Notes under the pieces: model-generated
What the model saw: the letters and a program-made list of their open reading frames with translations, nothing else
The model's database searches: none
Told to the model about the DNA's origin: nothing
Shown here: positions 6,241 to 13,027 of the stretch, piece by piece
Position numbering within the stretch: the first letter of the stretch is position 1
Layout: each line of letters starts with the position of its first letter
Program-made: the position numbers and the translations under genes
Origin: Butyrivibrio sp.
Lineage (GTDB): Bacteria > Bacillota_A > Clostridia > Lachnospirales > Lachnospiraceae
DNA length: 13,069 nucleotides
Assembly (NCBI RefSeq): GCF_024699075.1
Contig: NZ_JAILQF010000218.1
Coordinates: 1 to 13,069 of the forward strand
Direction: 5' to 3'

Positions 6241-7893
6241 ATGAGTATATTTTTTTATCGTAAGTATAAAGCGATCGATACTTCTAAAAAAGATTTTCTT
6301 AGAGAGTCTCTTGATTTTATAAGACTTACACTTAAAGACAATAATATCAGTAAAAAGCTTATTATAAAAACTGAGCTTCTTGCTGAAGAAGTTATTATGA
6401 GCTTTACAGAGCACTCTTTAAGTAAAGATCTTATTATAACAACGAAACATATGTTAGGAGAAACCAGTGTTTCTATTAGTATGCCTGGTGAGGAATTTGA
6501 AATTTTTAGTAATGATACTATGACCTTTGAAAGTAATGAAGAAGTTTCAGGCGAAGCAGTCAGATCTATTCTTTTAAAATCATACGGAGAAAGTTTCAAA
6601 TACAATAACAAGAAAAATGTTAACAATGTTCGTATAATTACAGATAATAATCAAAAATCAATTTATGTAACTTTTCTTGCTCTATTTCTTGGAATTATCA
6701 TGGGGCTTATTGCAAAGCTTCTTTTCCCTCAGTTTCTTACAGATGGAATAAGCTACTACTGTTTAGAACCGGTAAAAACAATCTTCATGAATTCATTGAA
6801 GATTGTAATTGCACCTGTTGTCTTCTTCTCAATAGTATCATGTATCTCGCAGTTTGGCAGTATCTCAGAGCTTGGAAAGCTTGGTGCCAAAGTCATGGGA
6901 ATGTATTTAGTCACAACAGTGATTGCCGTTATTATATCAATAATCTGTACAAAGCTTATACAGCCAGGAGCGTTTGGATTTGCTCTTAGCGGGCAGCAGG
7001 ATTTAGGTGTTGTAGAAGTTCAGGAAGTAGAAACTTCGCTTCTTACTACCATCGTTAATATTGTTCCGTCTAATTTTATAAAACCTTTCTTCGAATCTGA
7101 TACCCTTCAGCTTATCTTTCTCGCAATCTTATGTGGAATTGCTGTAGGTATGATAGGCGAATATACTGCAATTTTAAAAGAACTTTTTGAAGCGCTGAAT
7201 ACTCTTTTCCTAAAGATAACATCAATTATTACTGGTTTCATTCCTGTTGCGGTATTTTGTTCAGTTACACTTATGATAATCAATATGGATAACAAGTCCA
7301 TTACTTCAATAATTGGATACATGGCACAACAGACAATATCTATTATAGTTATGATGATGATATATGGGCTTCTTGTAGCTGTAATTGGAAGGCTGAATCC
7401 TTTGAAATTTTACTCAAAAGCCAAAGAAGGAATGCTTACAAGCTTTACTCTATCTTCAAGCTCAGCTGCTATGCCAACTAACATGCGTGTATGTATAAAT
7501 AAACTTGGTATATCTCCTAAGGTATGTAGTTTTTCGATACCTTTAGGTGCAACAGTAAATATGGATGGTACTTGTATCTACCTGACGATTGCAGCAATGT
7601 TCCTTGCAAGAGCCTTTGGCGTTGATATTACATCTGCACAGATGCAAACACTATTCTTAACTATAGTCCTTTTATCACTTGGAGCTCCCGGTGTTCCCGG
7701 ATCGGCCATTGTTTGTCTTGGTATAGTGCTTAAAACAATCAACGTACCAATTGATGCAATAAGTCTTATACTTCCTGTATATCCTCTTATGGATATGATG
7801 GATACAATGTCCAATACAACAGGCGATATGGCAACTGCACTTATTGTTGCCAGAAATGAAAATTTGTTGGATCTTGAAAAATATAACTCATGA
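6241..7893 (+). CDS. Dicarboxylate/amino-acid:cation symporter with N-terminal GHKL-like domain
   Basis: The product has 550 aa; the ATG follows GAGGTGA (6227-6233). Residues about 140-540 are a DAACS (GltP/SstT) transporter: first helix about 142-162, HP1 SSSSAAMPTNM (405-415), LGATVNMDGT in TM7 (435-444), HP2 GAPGVPGSAI (481-490), and TM8 DMMDTMSNTTGD (517-528). The family moves acidic or small neutral amino acids or dicarboxylates inward with Na+ or H+. In TM8 the position of the Arg that binds the substrate side-chain carboxylate in GltPh (R397) is Asp521, so glutamate or aspartate is an unlikely substrate; SstT also has an acidic residue there. Residues 1-135 are extra for this family. 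They read like a decayed RsbW-type ATPase: LAEEVIMSFTEHS at 47-59 in place of an N box, and ISMPGEEFE at 79-87 in place of DxGxPFD, with the catalytic Asn and Asp missing. This soluble domain probably faces the cytoplasm and could regulate transport. The transporter call is firm; the domain call is an inference. Confidence 0.9.
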   Translation: MSIFFYRKYKAIDTSKKDFLRESLDFIRLTLKDNNISKKLIIKTELLAEEVIMSFTEHSLSKDLIITTKHMLGETSVSISMPGEEFEIFSNDTMTFESNEEVSGEAVRSILLKSYGESFKYNNKKNVNNVRIITDNNQKSIYVTFLALFLGIIMGLIAKLLFPQFLTDGISYYCLEPVKTIFMNSLKIVIAPVVFFSIVSCISQFGSISELGKLGAKVMGMYLVTTVIAVIISIICTKLIQPGAFGFALSGQQDLGVVEVQEVETSLLTTIVNIVPSNFIKPFFESDTLQLIFLAILCGIAVGMIGEYTAILKELFEALNTLFLKITSIITGFIPVAVFCSVTLMIINMDNKSITSIIGYMAQQTISIIVMMMIYGLLVAVIGRLNPLKFYSKAKEGMLTSFTLSSSSAAMPTNMRVCINKLGISPKVCSFSIPLGATVNMDGTCIYLTIAAMFLARAFGVDITSAQMQTLFLTIVLLSLGAPGVPGSAIVCLGIVLKTINVPIDAISLILPVYPLMDMMDTMSNTTGDMATALIVARNENLLDLEKYNS

Positions 7894-7897
7894 AAAA

Positions 7898-7947
7898 AAG
7901 ACTTTCATCTAAGCAGAATTCCTGCCAGGATGAAAGTCCTTTTTTAT
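7898..7947. terminator. Bidirectional terminator between the symporter gene and rsfS
   Basis: GACTTTCATC (7900-7909) and GATGAAAGTC (7929-7938) form a perfect 10-bp stem. The plus strand continues CTTTTTTA and the minus strand continues TTTTTTT, so it can end both convergent transcripts. Confidence 0.9.
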
Positions 7948-7948
7948 A

Positions 7949-8311
7949 TTAAAGTTCTGAGCTTTCGATCTGCTGTCCGTCTCTCCAGATTCTCTCAAGA
8001 TCGTAGAATTTTCTGTTCTCCTCATCGAAGATATGAACGATGATATCGCCGTAGTCCATAAGGATCCACTTAGCGCCTTCGTAGCCTTCGATATCCTTAG
8101 GCTCAAATCCTGCTCTTCCAAGAGCTTCATCTACGTGATCTCCAAGAGCTTTGACCTGCTTATTGCTTGATCCGCTGGCAATGATGAAAAGATCAGCCAT
8201 AACTGAAACTTCACTTATATCAAGGACTCTTACATCTACTGCTTTTGTATCTTCAAGTGCTTTGATGGCAAGCTTTGCCATTTCTTTTGACTTATCTGCT
8301 ATATTACTCAA
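7949..8311 (-). CDS. rsfS: Ribosome silencing factor RsfS
   Basis: The product has 120 aa, the usual size. RsfS (YbeB) binds L14 on the 50S subunit and blocks joining with 30S when nutrients are short. Family motifs are clear: VRVLDISEVSVMADLFIIASG at about 27-47, GYEGAKWILMDYGDIIVHIF at about 76-95, and YDLERIW at 103-109. The start is TTG at 8309-8311, nine bases after AAAGG; the next internal ATG would remove the first ten residues. The start region (TGAGTAATAT) closely resembles that of the histidine kinase gene. It is the last gene of the minus-strand block and ends at the bidirectional terminator. Confidence 0.93.
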   Translation of the reverse strand: MSNIADKSKEMAKLAIKALEDTKAVDVRVLDISEVSVMADLFIIASGSSNKQVKALGDHVDEALGRAGFEPKDIEGYEGAKWILMDYGDIIVHIFDEENRKFYDLERIWRDGQQIESSEL

Positions 8312-8420
8312 ATTTATGTACCTTTCTTTTTATGAATTGTTAGTAGTTACTTTAAAAGTATCTTATAGTTTTATTTAAGCCTATCTGTTATTAAGAATAA
8401 GAACTAAAGCTACTTTTTAT

Positions 8421-8468
8421 TTATGCTGGTTTGAATTACTTATGCTAATTTGAATTATTTATGCTGAT
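8421..8468. repeat. 19-bp tandem repeat between yqeK and rsfS
   Basis: Copies at 8421-8439 and 8440-8458 (unit begins TTATGCTGGTTTGAATTA; two internal differences and one at the last base) are followed by a partial third, TTATGCTGAT, at 8459-8468. The array abuts the yqeK stop codon. Confidence 0.8.
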
Positions 8469-9056
8469 CTACATCTTACCTAATTTCTTCGCATAAAATT
8501 CATAAGTTCTTATTGTCATAGGATCCATTTCATCATCCTGACTTCCAAGATAATCCATGGAATTCTTTAAGATATGATATACAGCCATATCAAGGTCTGA
8601 AAGGGCTTCTTTTCTTATAATGTCCATATCCTTAAGCATTTTCCTATTAGGCTCTATAAAATCAGCTGTAAAGATGATCTTATCAAGCTTAGTCATATCA
8701 GGTCTTCCTGTTGTATGATACCTGATAGCATCAAGGATATAAGGATCATCAATGTCGTATTTGTGCTTTGCAAGGCACATTCCGGCTTTGGCATGTATGA
8801 GCTTTTGATTTCTCATCTCGATATCAGTAAGCTCTACGCCATATTTGTGACATATATCGATCTGATCACTATGAGCCATACATTTGGCACAGTCGTGAAG
8901 CATGCCTGCTGTAATAGCTTTCTCTATATCTTCATCGAACACAAATGCCATATTGGCTGCTGTATAGGCTACGCCAAGAGTGTGATCGAATCTGTCTTTT
9001 TTCAGAGCCTTCTCCATCTCAATACGATATTTCTGAGAAGCTTCTATAATCTTCAT
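8469..9056 (-). CDS. yqeK: YqeK-type HD-domain hydrolase (diadenosine tetraphosphatase)
   Basis: The product has 195 aa. YqeK enzymes hydrolyse Ap4A symmetrically to two ADP and are regularly encoded beside nadD in Firmicutes. The HD metal ligands are in place: His25 (RFDHTLGVAYTA), His54-Asp55 (GMLHDCAK), His88 (LIHAKAG), His114 (IRYHTTG), Asp125 and Asp132 in KLDKIIFTADFIEPNR. The ribosome binding site is AAAGGAT eight bases before the ATG. It lies 93 bases downstream of nadD with no terminator seen, so they are probably cotranscribed. Confidence 0.93.
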   Translation of the reverse strand: MKIIEASQKYRIEMEKALKKDRFDHTLGVAYTAANMAFVFDEDIEKAITAGMLHDCAKCMAHSDQIDICHKYGVELTDIEMRNQKLIHAKAGMCLAKHKYDIDDPYILDAIRYHTTGRPDMTKLDKIIFTADFIEPNRKMLKDMDIIRKEALSDLDMAVYHILKNSMDYLGSQDDEMDPMTIRTYEFYAKKLGKM

Positions 9057-9149
9057 TAAAGTGTATCCTTTCAGTGAACTATATTTTCACAGGCTTTTGT
9101 ATTTCTTCAGATATAATGATCTTTGAATGATCATCCGGCACTATAGATG

Positions 9150-9815
9150 TCAGGGAATTATCTTGTCAGGAGCTTCCATTATATCATCTTCATTATTGCC
9201 GTTTTCACTGTAAAGTCCCTTTAATGCGATATATTCAATACATGCATCTGGTAGCAGGTATTTGATAGACTTATCAGCCTTAACTCTGTCTCTTATCATG
9301 GTGGAGGATATCTCAATCCTGCCCATTCTGATAGATTCAATCCTTGCTTCCGGAACTATCTCCTTGAGCTCTTTGATACGCTTTTGAAGATTCTCTTCAT
9401 CAGTGTCATCGCGAACTGCTGCAAGGAGTGTACATGCCTTTAATACTTCGTCAAATCTGACCCATTTATCAATCTGGTTAAGAGTATCGGCTCCTACTAT
9501 AAAATAGAGGTCATCTCCGGGATACATTTCAGAAAGCTGTTCAAGTGTCTCTATTGTATAGGTATCACCTGGCCTATCAATCTCTATCCTGGATACCTTG
9601 AAAAAAGGATTATCTTCTGTAGCCTTCTTAACAAGCTGATATCTGATCTCCCCGCTTGGTATATCCTGTCCACGCTTAAAATATGATTCGCCGCTTGGGA
9701 TGAAAATGACCCTGTCCAGTTCAAACTGCTCCCTGGCACACTCAGCAACGAATAAATGTGCGTTATGGATAGGATTAAATGTACCGCCTATTATTCCAAT
9801 ACGTCTTTTCTCCAT
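9150..9815 (-). CDS. nadD: Nicotinate-nucleotide adenylyltransferase NadD
   Basis: The product has 221 aa. NadD converts nicotinate mononucleotide and ATP into deamido-NAD, the central step of NAD synthesis. The nucleotidyltransferase motif GGTFNPIHNAH lies at about residues 10-20 and the C-terminal ISSTMIRDRV at about 169-178; DLYFIVGADTL and KWVRFDEVL lie between. The ATG at 9813-9815 (MEKRRIGIIGG) is preferred because AAAGGAA lies eight bases before it; the in-frame TTG at 9833 overlaps that site. The last 15 residues or so (NGNNEDDIMEAPDKIIP) extend past the conserved fold and are acidic. The 326-base gap from yhbY is filled with repeats. Confidence 0.95.
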   Translation of the reverse strand: MEKRRIGIIGGTFNPIHNAHLFVAECAREQFELDRVIFIPSGESYFKRGQDIPSGEIRYQLVKKATEDNPFFKVSRIEIDRPGDTYTIETLEQLSEMYPGDDLYFIVGADTLNQIDKWVRFDEVLKACTLLAAVRDDTDEENLQKRIKELKEIVPEARIESIRMGRIEISSTMIRDRVKADKSIKYLLPDACIEYIALKGLYSENGNNEDDIMEAPDKIIP

Positions 9816-9860
9816 TTCAGAAATTCCTTTCAAAAAAGTTTAAAGCAGATGGTGCGTAGT

Positions 9861-9890
9861 ACATAGAAATACATGGATGTATTTCTATGT
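9861..9890. repeat. Perfect 30-bp palindrome, copy 1
   Basis: ACATAGAAATACAT (9861-9874) and ATGTATTTCTATGT (9877-9890) are exact reverse complements separated by GG. On the transcribed (minus) strand it would lie in the leader of nadD as a 14-bp hairpin. No T run follows on either strand. Confidence 0.85.
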
Positions 9891-9915
9891 CGGTAATTAC
9901 AGGACGTAACTTCGA

Positions 9916-9950
9916 CATGCTTAGAAATACATGGATGTATTTCTATGTCG
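9916..9950. repeat. Palindrome, copy 2
   Basis: TAGAAATACAT (9922-9932) and ATGTATTTCTA (9935-9945) flank GG. The 29 bases 9922-9950 are identical to 9864-9892, 58 bases earlier. An outer match GACA/TGTC extends the arms past a small bulge. A short hairpin GCTAC/GTAGC (9950-9966) follows directly. Confidence 0.85.
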
Positions 9951-9958
9951 CTACTTCA

Positions 9959-9967
9959 ATTGTAGCA
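9959..9967 (-). promoter_or_regulatory. Possible extended -10 for nadD
   Basis: On the minus strand TGC-TACAAT forms an extended -10, but no convincing -35 is present. If used, transcription would begin just before the paired palindromes and place both in the nadD leader. Confidence 0.28.
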
Positions 9968-10045
9968 CAGTACAAGGATTTGGTTTATTAAGATCAGATT
10001 AATTTTTGTCAGTATTTTTGGCATATACTAAAAATATAAGTATCA

Positions 10046-10171
10046 TTATCCAGGAATAATAATCTCAGAATTATACTATTTCCTATGAAGTGTAATCTCG
10101 GAATTATCTTATTTCCTAGGAAGTATGATCTTAGGATTATATTATTTTCTTGGAAGTATGATCTCAGGATT
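10046..10171. repeat. 33-bp tandem repeat running into the 3' end of yhbY
   Basis: The anchor AATCTC/GATCTC recurs at 10061, 10094, 10127 and 10160, exactly 33 bases apart, giving almost four diverged copies. The copy at 10139-10171 is the coding end and stop of yhbY. In the yhbY frame the copies read NPEIILPRK-stop, NPKIILPRK-stop, NSEITLHRK-stop and NSEIIIPG-stop, so each repeats the tail and its stop codon. The stretch 9968-10045 is AT-rich and featureless. Confidence 0.85.
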
Positions 10172-10441
10172 CTCCTGGAATCTCTTATAGAGAACTACTT
10201 TACGTCCGATAACTTCCACAAGGTCAGATCTTGTACGTTCAGCAAGCATGATTCCTGCTGTCTTAACGTCCTCAGGACAGTTTTTGAGGATTGTTATCTT
10301 TATAAGTTCTCTTGTATTAAATGCTTCAGAAACTGCTCCTATTACTTCAGGAGATACAGCACTTTTTCCAACCTGAAAAATTGGATCTGTTGTCTGAGCA
10401 AGGCTTCTCAAATAAGCTCTCTGTTTACTTGTAAACTGCAT
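10142..10441 (-). CDS. yhbY: YhbY-family CRM-domain RNA-binding protein
   Basis: The product has 99 aa, the normal size for this single CRM-domain protein, which binds pre-50S ribosomal RNA. Diagnostic parts are TSKQRAYLRSLAQ (4-16), PIFQVGKSAVSPEV (20-33), RELIKITIL (44-52), and GRKVVLYKR (79-87), which contains the family's G-x-x-x-x-LY end. AAAGGAA lies six bases before the ATG. It is 43 bases downstream of obgE, consistent with one transcript. Its last codons and stop are part of the 33-bp tandem repeat. Confidence 0.94.
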   Translation of the reverse strand: MQFTSKQRAYLRSLAQTTDPIFQVGKSAVSPEVIGAVSEAFNTRELIKITILKNCPEDVKTAGIMLAERTRSDLVEVIGRKVVLYKRFQENPEIILPRK

Positions 10442-10484
10442 TGTATATTCCTTTCCAGCCTCTATGGCCTTCTATAAACTCTTT

Positions 10485-11858
10485 TTACTCTTCAAAATCG
10501 TCCACGTCAAAATCACCCTGATAGAAATCTTCATCCATATCAGGTACCTTGGTATCTGCATTTCTGTAATAATCAAATGCAAGACCGTACATACGTACTG
10601 TATCGCCTTCCTGGATTCCAAGTTCTTCAAGTCTGTCCAGAATTCCGTTTTCTGCAAGGAAGTTCTGGAAGAAAGCAAATCCTTTTTCAGAATCAAGGTT
10701 GGTATAACCAAGCATCTTTTCGATCTTAGGACCTTCAACAACGTATTCATGCTCTTTAGAGTCATATTCAACTGTAAAGGCTTCGTTGACAGTTTTAAGC
10801 TCAACCTCCGGATCATATTCCTGATCGTATGTGACAGGCTTTTCTCCAAGTTCTTCGAGGTTGGTACTTACATAGTACAAAAGCTCCTTAAGGCCCATTC
10901 CTGTGAGTGTAGAAAGAGGGAATACTTTAACACCTTTTGGCTCAAACTCAGCTTTTATCTTGTCTACAACTTCTTTTGCTTCCTCTTCTGTAAGCATATC
11001 AAGCTTATTGGCAGCAATGATCTGCTTCTTGCTTCCAAGGTCAGAGTTGTAGTTAGCAAGCTCTTTGTTGATAGCATATATATCTTCAATCGGGTCTCTG
11101 CCTTCTGTTGAAGCTGCATCGACCACATGAATGATCATTCTTGTTCTGTCTATGTGACGGAGGAACTCATGTCCAAGACCTGCACCTTCTGATGCGCCTT
11201 CTATTAGTCCCGGTATATCAGCTACTACAAATCCCTTGGCATCATTAAGATCTACGACACCGAGCATAGGTGTAAGTGTAGTAAAGTGATAGTTGGCTAC
11301 CTTAGGCTTAGCATTGGATACTTTTGAAAGGAAGGTTGATTTACCAACATTAGGAAAACCTGCAAGACCAACGTCTGCAATAACCTTAAGTTCCAATATA
11401 AGCTCAAGCTCTTTAGCCGGTTGTCCTGGCTGAGCATACTTAGGAGCCTGCATGGTCGATGTGGCATAATGCATGTTACCGTTGCCACCTCGTCCGCCTT
11501 TTAATAAAACTACTCTGTGATTGTCGCCTGACATATCGGCAATGACTTTGCCGCTTGAGGCTTCTCTGATAACAGTGCCTTCAGGGACTCTTAAAACGAT
11601 GTCATCGCCGGACTTACCGGTACATCTGTTCTGGCCGCCTTCTGCACCATCTACTGCCTTGTATTTACCACCATAGTGATAATCTGACAGTGTATTTAGA
11701 CCGTTATCTACCTGAAAGATAACATCGCCGCCCTTACCGCCGTCTCCGCCGTTAGGACCGCCTGATGCGACAAATTTTTCTCTTCTGAATGAAACGTGGC
11801 CGTCGCCGCCTTTACCGCTTCTTACGTAAATTCTCGCCTGATCTACAAACTGAGGCAT
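10485..11858 (-). CDS. obgE: GTPase ObgE
   Basis: The product has 457 aa. It has the three expected parts: a glycine-rich Obg fold (1-158, with SGKGGDGHVSFRREKF and NGGDGGKGGDV), a G domain with G1 GFPNVGKS (167-174), G3 DIPG (214-217), G4 NKLD (284-287) and a G5-like STLTG (316-320), and a C-terminal OCT domain (about 350-430) with an acidic tail. Obg is an essential GTPase linked to 50S maturation and ppGpp signalling. CGGAG sits six bases before the ATG. A terminator and about 115 bases separate it from rpmA, so it may depend partly on readthrough or on its own promoter, which I could not identify. Confidence 0.97.
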   Translation of the reverse strand: MPQFVDQARIYVRSGKGGDGHVSFRREKFVASGGPNGGDGGKGGDVIFQVDNGLNTLSDYHYGGKYKAVDGAEGGQNRCTGKSGDDIVLRVPEGTVIREASSGKVIADMSGDNHRVVLLKGGRGGNGNMHYATSTMQAPKYAQPGQPAKELELILELKVIADVGLAGFPNVGKSTFLSKVSNAKPKVANYHFTTLTPMLGVVDLNDAKGFVVADIPGLIEGASEGAGLGHEFLRHIDRTRMIIHVVDAASTEGRDPIEDIYAINKELANYNSDLGSKKQIIAANKLDMLTEEEAKEVVDKIKAEFEPKGVKVFPLSTLTGMGLKELLYYVSTNLEELGEKPVTYDQEYDPEVELKTVNEAFTVEYDSKEHEYVVEGPKIEKMLGYTNLDSEKGFAFFQNFLAENGILDRLEELGIQEGDTVRMYGLAFDYYRNADTKVPDMDEDFYQGDFDVDDFEE

Positions 11859-11923
11859 CTTATACTCCGTTTCTGACCGTCATCACAGAACTTATAAAGT
11901 TCCATTCCATCAGTCACTAAAGA

Positions 11924-11949
11924 TCAAAAAGCTTTTAAAAACTTTTTGA
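11924..11949. repeat. AT-rich hairpin upstream of obgE
   Basis: TCAAAAAG (11924-11931) and CTTTTTGA (11942-11949) pair perfectly around a 10-base AT loop. It lies in the spacer between the rpmA terminator and obgE; no function can be assigned. Confidence 0.5.
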
Positions 11950-11967
11950 CGTTTTATTGTCATTAAC

Positions 11968-12004
11968 ATAAAAGGGGCTCCGAACATAGCGTCCGGAGTC
12001 CCCC
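11968..12004 (-). terminator. Internal terminator after rpmA
   Basis: On the minus strand GGGG-A-CTCCG pairs with CGGAG-CCCC (one bulged base, 11-base loop), followed by TTTTAT. It would cut off most transcription between the ribosomal protein genes and obgE. Confidence 0.78.
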
Positions 12005-12037
12005 ATTAGTTGCTCAAAACATGTGCTAAATAATAAA

Positions 12038-12328
12038 TTACTCAGCCTTTTCTACAGGATGAACACTTGCCTGTGTCTTGCTTCTGCCTTTGCGCTCAAA
12101 TCTAAGAACGCCATCAACAAGAGCAAATAATGTATCATCAGAACCGATGCCTACATTAACACCAGGATGAATATGTGTTCCACGCTGTCTGTAAAGAATG
12201 TTTCCAGCCTTTACGAACTGACCATCAGCTCTTTTTGCTCCAAGGCGCTTTGACTCAGAATCACGACCGTTCTTGGTTGATCCTACACCTTTCTTATGAG
12301 CAAAAAATTGAAGGTTCATATTTAACAT
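12038..12328 (-). CDS. rpmA: Ribosomal protein L27 with Prp-cleaved N-terminus
   Basis: The product has 96 aa. It begins [10 protein letters not shown] followed by [20 protein letters not shown]. The Firmicutes-type extension [10 protein letters not shown] matches the Prp recognition sequence known in Staphylococcus aureus, where cleavage after FFA exposes the mature L27 end that reaches the peptidyl transferase centre. Its ribosome binding site GAGGAGGT overlaps the last three sense codons of prp, with only four bases between prp stop and rpmA ATG, so translation of the two is probably coupled. Confidence 0.97.
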   Translation of the reverse strand: MLNMNLQFFAHKKGVGSTKNGRDSESKRLGAKRADGQFVKAGNILYRQRGTHIHPGVNVGIGSDDTLFALVDGVLRFERKGRSKTQASVHPVEKAE

Positions 12329-12332
12329 GGCC

Positions 12333-12671
12333 TTATACCTCCTCGAATTTAATGTTCAAAAATTCTTTCCCATACTGTTCATAGATACCATTAACGCCGA
12401 GTTCATAAGATTTCATCAAAAGAGTTGCCTCTTCGGAAATATTACCGACCTTATTCCTGAATGAACAGGTGATAATACCTTGATCTTCATCGGATGTAAC
12501 ATCTATCAGATCACCTGCAAAAGCTTCTATTGAATTTATAGTGTTGATAGTGAGCACTGAAAGTGCTGCGCATACAATGTCCTGGCCGTATTCGGCAAAA
12601 CCTGCATGTCCGTCACACTTAAATCCCTTGTACCAGCCTTTGGAGTTCTTCTGAATTGTAATGTCTGTCAT
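12333..12671 (-). CDS. prp: Ribosomal processing cysteine protease Prp
   Basis: The product has 112 aa. Prp cleaves the N-terminal extension of L27. The catalytic pair is visible as His22 in [13 protein letters not shown] and Cys34 in [10 protein letters not shown], at the same residue numbers reported for the S. aureus enzyme. It sits in the conserved place between rplU and rpmA. The ribosome binding site is weak (GAAAG ten bases before the ATG), in contrast to its neighbours, which would keep protease levels below those of L21 and L27. Confidence 0.95.
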   Translation of the reverse strand: MTDITIQKNSKGWYKGFKCDGHAGFAEYGQDIVCAALSVLTINTINSIEAFAGDLIDVTSDEDQGIITCSFRNKVGNISEEATLLMKSYELGVNGIYEQYGKEFLNIKFEEV

Positions 12672-12718
12672 AGTATATGTCTTTCAGTATGATTATTTAC
12701 TACTACTTTAGCTTCTCA

Positions 12719-13027
12719 TTACAGAGAGATCTTGTTGATCTTAACCTGTGTGAAAGCCTGTCTGTGACCATTCTTCTTATGATATCCAGACTTTGGTTTG
12801 TACTTGTAAACAACAACCTTACGAGCACGATCCTGCTTTACAACTGTAGCCTCAACCTTAGCTGAAGCAACGTCTGAAGCAACCTTGAGCTCCTTGTCAT
12901 CGTTAACAGCAATAACCTGATCGAATGTAACCTTCTCGTCAGCTGCAGCATCCAGCTTCTCAACGTTGATTACATCACCTTCGGAAACCTTGTACTGCTT
13001 ACCACCTGTAACAATAATTGCGTACAT
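12719..13027 (-). CDS. rplU: Ribosomal protein L21
   Basis: The product has 102 aa, full length. It shows the L21 signature IVTGGKQYKVSEGD at the start and the YKYKPKSGYHKKNGHRQ stretch near residues 74-90 that contacts 23S rRNA. A strong ribosome binding site, AAGGAGGTG, lies four bases before the ATG. It is the first gene of the rplU-prp-rpmA group. Only 42 bases of its leader are in the window, too few to decide whether the Firmicutes L21 leader RNA is present. Confidence 0.97.
   Translation of the reverse strand: MYAIIVTGGKQYKVSEGDVINVEKLDAAADEKVTFDQVIAVNDDKELKVASDVASAKVEATVVKQDRARKVVVYKYKPKSGYHKKNGHRQAFTQVKINKISL

Noticed and set aside
8312..8420. Additional small gene between yqeK and rsfS
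   Set aside because: No frame with a ribosome binding site; the sequence is AT-rich spacer apart from the 19-bp repeat that follows.
9861..10171. CRISPR-like array from the repeated units
   Set aside because: The 33-bp units are contiguous without spacers and the palindromes occur only twice; no cas genes are present.
10085..10477. Plus-strand 130-aa open frame over yhbY
   Set aside because: Its repetitive N-terminus comes from the 33-bp array and the rest is antisense to yhbY.
10464..11111. Plus-strand 215-aa open frame opposite obgE
   Set aside because: It is the antisense shadow of a clear ObgE coding region, with implausible composition (rich in F, C, K) and no ribosome binding site.
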